NCBI GenBank assembly: GCA_016844365.1
Contig: JAENIT010000017.1
Location: 1-9,876, forward strand
DNA length: 9,876 bases
Reading direction: 5' to 3'
DNA from: Dehalococcoidia bacterium
GTDB lineage: Bacteria > Chloroflexota > Dehalococcoidia > SHYD01 > SHYC01
In this document: positions 6,818 through 9,876 of the stretch, in pieces
How the letters are laid out: every line of letters starts with the position of its first letter
Position numbering within the stretch: position 1 is the first letter of the stretch
Made by a program: the position numbers and the translations under genes
Notes under the pieces: model-generated
What the model was told of the DNA's origin: nothing
Database searches by the model: none
Seen by the model: the letters and a program-made list of their open reading frames with translations, nothing else

Positions 6818-7273
6818 CTATCGGTCCTCGTGAGGTACCTCTCCTGAGGAGGTGAGTTCGTAGATGTGCTCATAGACAATCTCCTCCTCCTTCTCATGCC
6901 CTGCTGTAGGGGTTATCCTTAGGGCTCCCCTTTCCGCGGCTTCGCGAGCTGCTGCGGCTATCATCTCCTCGGTCTCGACGTGGGTTGGGTCTTCCTCGAA
7001 TTCCTCCTCGTGAATGACCTGGTCCACGGTCATAGCGAGCAGGTGGGAGCGAACTGCCAGTGAATGCTCTGTGGTAGCCGCATGATCAGTGTAAATGCGA
7101 TCCTTCCATACTGTCAAACGAGCCACTTCTTCAGGATGGTGTAGGGGGAATAGCCGCATCCCCATGACAAAACCAGGCTGAGTCTTCAGCCATGCCAGAT
7201 AGGTGTCCACCATCTCGATTACTTCGCTTCTCCACTCTACAACTGGCTTGAAGCGCGTAACTCTAACGTACAT
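6818..7273 (-). CDS. Antibiotic-biosynthesis-monooxygenase-like (dimeric alpha/beta barrel) protein
   Basis: A cytoplasmic protein of 151 residues with no signal peptide or membrane segment. Residues 1-92 fit the ABM/dimeric alpha-beta barrel fold: strand YVRVTRFKP, helix with WRSEVIEMVDTYLAWLK, strand GFVMGMRLFP, strand ARLTVWKD, and helix TEHSLAVRSHLL. Such proteins include small oxygenases, haem-degrading enzymes and proteins of unknown substrate. The residues diagnostic of IsdG-type haem oxygenases are not evident, so no reaction is assigned. The tail (about 90-151) is strongly acidic and partly helical, longer than a bare ABM domain. I start at ATG 7273, preceded by AAAGGAGGGGAGG; the longer frame from 7297 contains that ribosome site within it. 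It lies 30 nt after the receiver-like gene and 114 nt before the Rieske gene, so it is probably in the same operon as the former and possibly the latter. Confidence 0.75.
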   Translation of the reverse strand: MYVRVTRFKPVVEWRSEVIEMVDTYLAWLKTQPGFVMGMRLFPLHHPEEVARLTVWKDRIYTDHAATTEHSLAVRSHLLAMTVDQVIHEEEFEEDPTHVETEEMIAAAAREAAERGALRITPTAGHEKEEEIVYEHIYELTSSGEVPHEDR

Positions 7274-7303
7274 CGTTCCTCCCCTCCTTTTACCCATCGG
7301 CGT

Positions 7304-7672
7304 TCATTCCGCCGTCTGTTTTACTCTTCGGGAGCCAGCCCCGCGCCTTCGGTCCCTTTTGAGATGTGCCACTAGCTCAGTGACTGTTTTTACAGCCAAA
7401 CGCCGCGCTCGATACACCGTAGCGTCGGCCCGATCTATGCTTAGAGTAACCACAGCACTCTGGGGGAATGCCACCAGGACCTGCTCCCGCAGAGGTCCGT
7501 ATGTCTCATCAATAATGGCAACATCGGGCTGGAAGGCCGCCAGCGCTGCGTCGATGTCAGCACAATCACGGTTCATGACCTGGACCGTGACTTCAGGGTT
7601 CTCCAATAAACGCTGGACTACACCGTGCTCCAGCAATGACTTCTCCATAATGACTGCGACTCTAAGATCCAT
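7304..7672 (-). CDS. Stand-alone receiver-like (CheY-fold) protein
   Basis: A 122-residue protein that resembles a response-regulator receiver domain with no output domain. It has beta1 LRVAVIM, helix 1 LLEHGVVQRLLEN, a phospho-acceptor candidate D55 at the end of P-D-V-A-I-I-D, beta4 SAVVTLS with T76/S78, and a terminal helix VKTVTELVAHLKR. The usual acidic pair after beta1 is reduced to a single E10, and the conserved Lys after beta5 is not clear, so phosphorylation may be weak or lost. The tail is basic (R108-R116). An ATG at 7693 would add seven residues; I prefer 7672 because the fold begins there and GGAGG lies upstream, although the 11-nt spacing is long. Being first in this cluster, it may sense or regulate the respiratory genes (inference). 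Confidence 0.6.
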   Translation of the reverse strand: MDLRVAVIMEKSLLEHGVVQRLLENPEVTVQVMNRDCADIDAALAAFQPDVAIIDETYGPLREQVLVAFPQSAVVTLSIDRADATVYRARRLAVKTVTELVAHLKRDRRRGAGSRRVKQTAE

Positions 7673-7763
7673 GTGTGCCACGTCCTCCACCATTACGGTA
7701 GCGCCACCCGGTCATTCTTAGACTTAATGGTAGCTCCCCAATTAAGCTTAGCATCACTGCAAA

Positions 7764-7824
7764 GCTGCCACGACCCTCGAATGGGGAGTTTTCAGCCTAC
7801 CTAAAAGGGTAGCCCCGCCGTACG
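7764..7824. repeat. 61-bp direct repeat, copy 1
   Basis: Identical over 61 bp to 9661-9721 and in the same orientation. It contains three potential hairpins: CCC/GGG around TCGAAT, CTACC/GGTAG around TAAAAG, and the left arm of the 22-nt palindrome at 7811-7832. It begins 54 bp beyond the stop codon of the solute-binding gene. Identity stops just inside the palindrome; to the right, the two copies keep only partial similarity. Confidence 0.9.
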
Positions 7825-7832
7825 GCGGGGCT
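7811..7832 (-). terminator. Perfect 22-nt palindrome, likely terminator or repeat end
   Basis: AGCCCCGCCGT and ACGGCGGGGCT form an uninterrupted inverted repeat. On the minus strand it is followed by ACCCTTTTA, so it could terminate transcription of the solute-binding gene that ends 46 nt before it. On the plus strand it is followed by TTCGGTCG, without a T-run. Its overlap with the edge of the 61-bp repeat also fits a role as the end of a small mobile or structured element. Confidence 0.5.
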
Positions 7833-7877
7833 TTCGGTCGTCCACCTTTTGGAGTAGCCAATCCTTTGAGAACTCCC

Positions 7878-8522
7878 TTACCGCTTGGGAGCGCCTTCAA
7901 ACCAGATATCCTCGGTCCAGACCGTGTTGCTAGTGGCAGCGCCCAGACGCTCACCTCTTACCCAGGGCTGTGCAGCCTGTTGGGCCTCGTAGTGGAAGGT
8001 GGGAATGTAAGGCATGTCCTCCAGGGCAAGGAGCTGGGCTTCACGAAGCAGCGCCTGCCGTTTGGTCCCGTCCAACTCTTCGGCTGCCTGGTCCAACAAC
8101 TGATCCATCTTGGGGTTGCTGTAGCGAGGATAGTTTCGACCGCCAGTGGAATGATAGGCCGTTTTCATCATCCCCACACTCGTGGGCTCATGGATGTAGC
8201 AATAGTGTTGGGACTGGAAGTCCCCTGTGGTTGCCCGGTTGTGGTTGATGGCGTTATCCAGAGGGCTTTGCTTGATCTTCACGCCCGGCAGGGCCTTTTC
8301 TACTTGGGCTTGGACAATGGTCATCCCGGAGGTACTTCGGATTGACCTAGAGCTGATCATCTCGAACTGAAAGCCACCCCCGTAGCCGGCCTCTTCCAAA
8401 AGCCGCTTGGCCTCTGCTACCTTTTCAGGTGTTGGTCCATAGTAGAGTTGCATAGCCTTCAGCTCCTCCTGGGGTAAAGAGCCTCCGGGAACACCCAGGG
8501 TAGAGGGCCAGGGTATTTCCAA
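7878..8522 (-). pseudogene. Solute-binding protein family 5, C-terminal part (frame-shifted)
   Basis: The second half of the lipoprotein whose N-terminus is encoded by 8459-9574, read one base out of phase. It carries the expected family continuation: SLPQEELKAM, then PTPEKVAEAKRLLEEAGY (the conserved late helix of family 5 binding proteins), followed by the C-terminal lobe with NPKMDQLLDQAAEELDGTKR and ALEDMPYIPTFHY. The frame opens at TTG 8522, but no ribosome site precedes it and the product would lack a signal peptide and the first lobe, so it is not a separate gene. Joining the frames at 8522 (351 + 214 residues) gives about 565 residues, normal for the family. The join falls at a CCCC-TTT run, so a one-base loss there, real or from sequencing, explains the break. 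Confidence 0.8.
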
Positions 8523-9574
8523 AGGGGCTTACCCTGCCACTCTCCGCTCATGGCCTTACCCAACTCTGGGTGGTCGATGGCCAAGGCTATGGCCTTTCTC
8601 ACTCGGACATCGTCGAAGGGCTTCTTTGTAGTGTTGAAGGCAACTCTGTACCAGCAGCTTGGGGGAGCGTAGTTCTGCACTTCGGCGTTCTTCCTAGCCC
8701 CCAAGATAAAATCCCGCTCCTCGTTGTCCTGAAGAGTAATGGTGTCGATCCTTCCGGCGATGAAAGCCGCCATCTCCGTGGATCTGTCTGGGATCCAGAT
8801 CAGGTGGACACCATCGAGATAGGGTTGACCCTGTTTCCAGTAATCAGGGTTGCGGTCGTACTTGGCCTCCGTTTGCTGGACGAATTTGGTCAAGAGAAAT
8901 GGTCCAGCGGAGATGTACCTCTCCACACTCGGCACTGCCAGGGTCTCCATGCCCCCGAACTGCTCCCGCAACCCTTCTGGCAGGATCATCGCGCTCCTAT
9001 ACTCTGCTAGTCCTGCTAGGAAGGTAGAGGAGCGCTTGGAAAGAGTAACTTTCACTGTATACTTGTCCAGGGCTACTGCATCCACCATCTCCTCCAGGTT
9101 GGCCCGCCTGGGAAAGCGCACCGTAGGCAGGTCGGGGTAGAGCTGGCCGGTGATGGTCTTAAGTGAGTACACTACGTCTTTGGCCTCCATCTCACGGCCG
9201 TTTACTGGGGGCTTGTTGTGGAACTTGACCCCCTTGCGCACGTGGAGGGTCAGATCTAGGCCGTCCTTGGAGTACTCCCAGGACTCGATGCCGTCGCCCA
9301 CGACCGTCCAGGTATCCGGCTCGTATTTGAGCATCAGGATGGCAAGATAGGGCCAACCGCTGTAGGACATCTGCCCCATGGCAGGGTCCGTCCCAGAGTA
9401 GGACTGCCAACCAGCAGAGCGCACCAGGACGCCGCCCCTCTGGGGAACGCTCTTTACGCCTGCCGGCGATGTCTCCCTCACCTCTGAGAGAGGAATTTCT
9501 GCTGAAGAGCAGGCCGCCGTTATGGCTAGAATGACGGCTAGAGCCAAGATCTTTAACTTTAGAAAGTTAGACAT
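8459..9574 (-). CDS. Solute-binding protein family 5 lipoprotein, N-terminal part
   Basis: Substrate-binding lipoprotein of a peptide/nickel-type ABC importer. The signal peptide ends at A-A-C22. The family signature is clear at LHVRKGVKFHNKPPVNGREM (about 113-132) followed by KDVVYSL; further family blocks are SAGPFLLTKF, AKYDRNPDYWKQGQPYLDG and VRVRKAIALAIDHPEL. AAGGAGG lies 8 nt before ATG 9574. From residue 351 the frame departs from the family: the last 20 residues to the stop at 8459 are out-of-phase sequence, and the true continuation lies in the next frame (7878-8522). Translated as is, it gives a truncated binding protein missing much of the second lobe. No permease or ATPase gene is next to it in the window, so its transporter partner is unknown. 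It is flanked by 61-bp direct repeats. Confidence 0.85.
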   Translation of the reverse strand: MSNFLKLKILALAVILAITAACSSAEIPLSEVRETSPAGVKSVPQRGGVLVRSAGWQSYSGTDPAMGQMSYSGWPYLAILMLKYEPDTWTVVGDGIESWEYSKDGLDLTLHVRKGVKFHNKPPVNGREMEAKDVVYSLKTITGQLYPDLPTVRFPRRANLEEMVDAVALDKYTVKVTLSKRSSTFLAGLAEYRSAMILPEGLREQFGGMETLAVPSVERYISAGPFLLTKFVQQTEAKYDRNPDYWKQGQPYLDGVHLIWIPDRSTEMAAFIAGRIDTITLQDNEERDFILGARKNAEVQNYAPPSCWYRVAFNTTKKPFDDVRVRKAIALAIDHPELGKAMSGEWQGKPLWKYPGPLPWVFPEALYPRRS

Positions 9575-9660
9575 CGCTCTCCCCTCCTTAGCTTCGGATA
9601 AAACTTTCCTGCCTCATACATAAGCTGACAGTCCCCCTTATATCCTATCAGGGTTTGTGG

Positions 9661-9721
9661 GCTGCCACGACCCTCGAATGGGGAGTTTTCAGCCTACCTA
9701 AAAGGGTAGCCCCGCCGTACG
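9661..9721. repeat. 61-bp direct repeat, copy 2
   Basis: Identical to 7764-7824, same orientation, 1,897 bp away and 87 bp upstream of the solute-binding gene start. Beyond the identity the palindrome arm is altered: CCCCGCC can still pair with GGAGGGG (9724-9730) around a 7-nt GTACGAT loop with one mismatch, so a hairpin is kept in degraded form. Confidence 0.9.
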
Positions 9722-9876
9722 ATGGAGGGGACGTTGTTTCGTCAGGCACGTGGCCTTAAGAATCATCCTGCCCAATGGTGTTATACTTGCCCCGAGCGTG
9801 GAGAACGGTAGCGACCTACGGGATGGAGTCGAGCACGAGGAGGTGCGATCTGGTTGACATAAACATCAAGGGTTTG
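9722..9876. other. Right-edge region without a recognisable gene
   Basis: No convincing coding region. On the plus strand ATG 9722 opens 29 codons including W-C-Y-T-C-P, and a second frame from GTG 9799 gives 19 codons. On the minus strand a frame entering from the window edge runs about 31 codons to a TAA; it is Arg/Pro-rich and unlike a normal protein end. A plus-strand TTGACA at 9854-9859 matches a -35 box, but its -10 would fall beyond the window. Confidence 0.3.

Noticed and set aside
7764..7850. CRISPR array or integron attC site
   Set aside because: Only two repeat copies exist, 1.9 kb apart with a gene between them and no short spacers; no integrase gene or GTTRRRY-type core was seen.
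8520..8527. Programmed -1 ribosomal frameshift in the binding-protein gene
   Set aside because: In the zero frame the codons are AAG CCC CTT TGG, which do not make a slippery heptamer, and binding proteins of this family are not known to need recoding; a homopolymer indel is simpler.

Overview
The window reads as one continuous piece of a bacterial chromosome in which every convincing gene lies on the minus strand. GC-rich codons, strong AAGGAGG-type ribosome binding sites, and several lipoproteins with Pro/Thr/Ala linkers between the lipid-anchored Cys and the folded domain suggest a Chloroflexota-like bacterium (inference only; no marker gene is present). Read in the direction of transcription, from high to low coordinates, there are three blocks.

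Block 1 (about 7760-9721) is a family 5 extracellular solute-binding lipoprotein of the ABC-transporter peptide/nickel type. It is split into two reading frames by a single-base shift near 8522. The gene is bounded by two identical 61-bp direct repeats (7764-7824 and 9661-9721), the first of which ends in a perfect 22-nt palindrome. The last 155 bases (9722-9876) hold no gene I can recognise.

Block 2 (3867-7693) is a respiratory cluster: a stand-alone receiver-like protein, an antibiotic-biosynthesis-monooxygenase-like (dimeric alpha/beta barrel) protein, a Tat-type Rieske iron-sulfur protein, a cytochrome b with a C-terminal cytochrome c domain fused to it, a membrane-anchored diheme cytochrome c, and a possible 24-residue peptide. 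The Rieske, cytochrome b-c and diheme genes are tightly packed (25-nt gap, then 8-nt overlap) and should form a quinol-oxidising bc-type complex carrying three c-type haem sites.

Block 3 (76-3793) holds three successive lipoproteins. The first has an ethylbenzene-dehydrogenase-like haem-binding domain with a non-canonical C-x3-C-H motif. The second is a small coiled-coil plus beta-sandwich protein. The third is a 552-residue protein built from an internally duplicated Ig/IPT-like module. A TATAAT box upstream of the second lipoprotein suggests the last two can be transcribed separately.

Together, blocks 2 and 3 look like an electron-transfer chain from menaquinol through the Rieske/b-c complex and diheme cytochrome to an exported haem-binding lipoprotein, with two accessory surface lipoproteins of unknown role. 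That flow is inferred from gene order and domains, not shown by the sequence.
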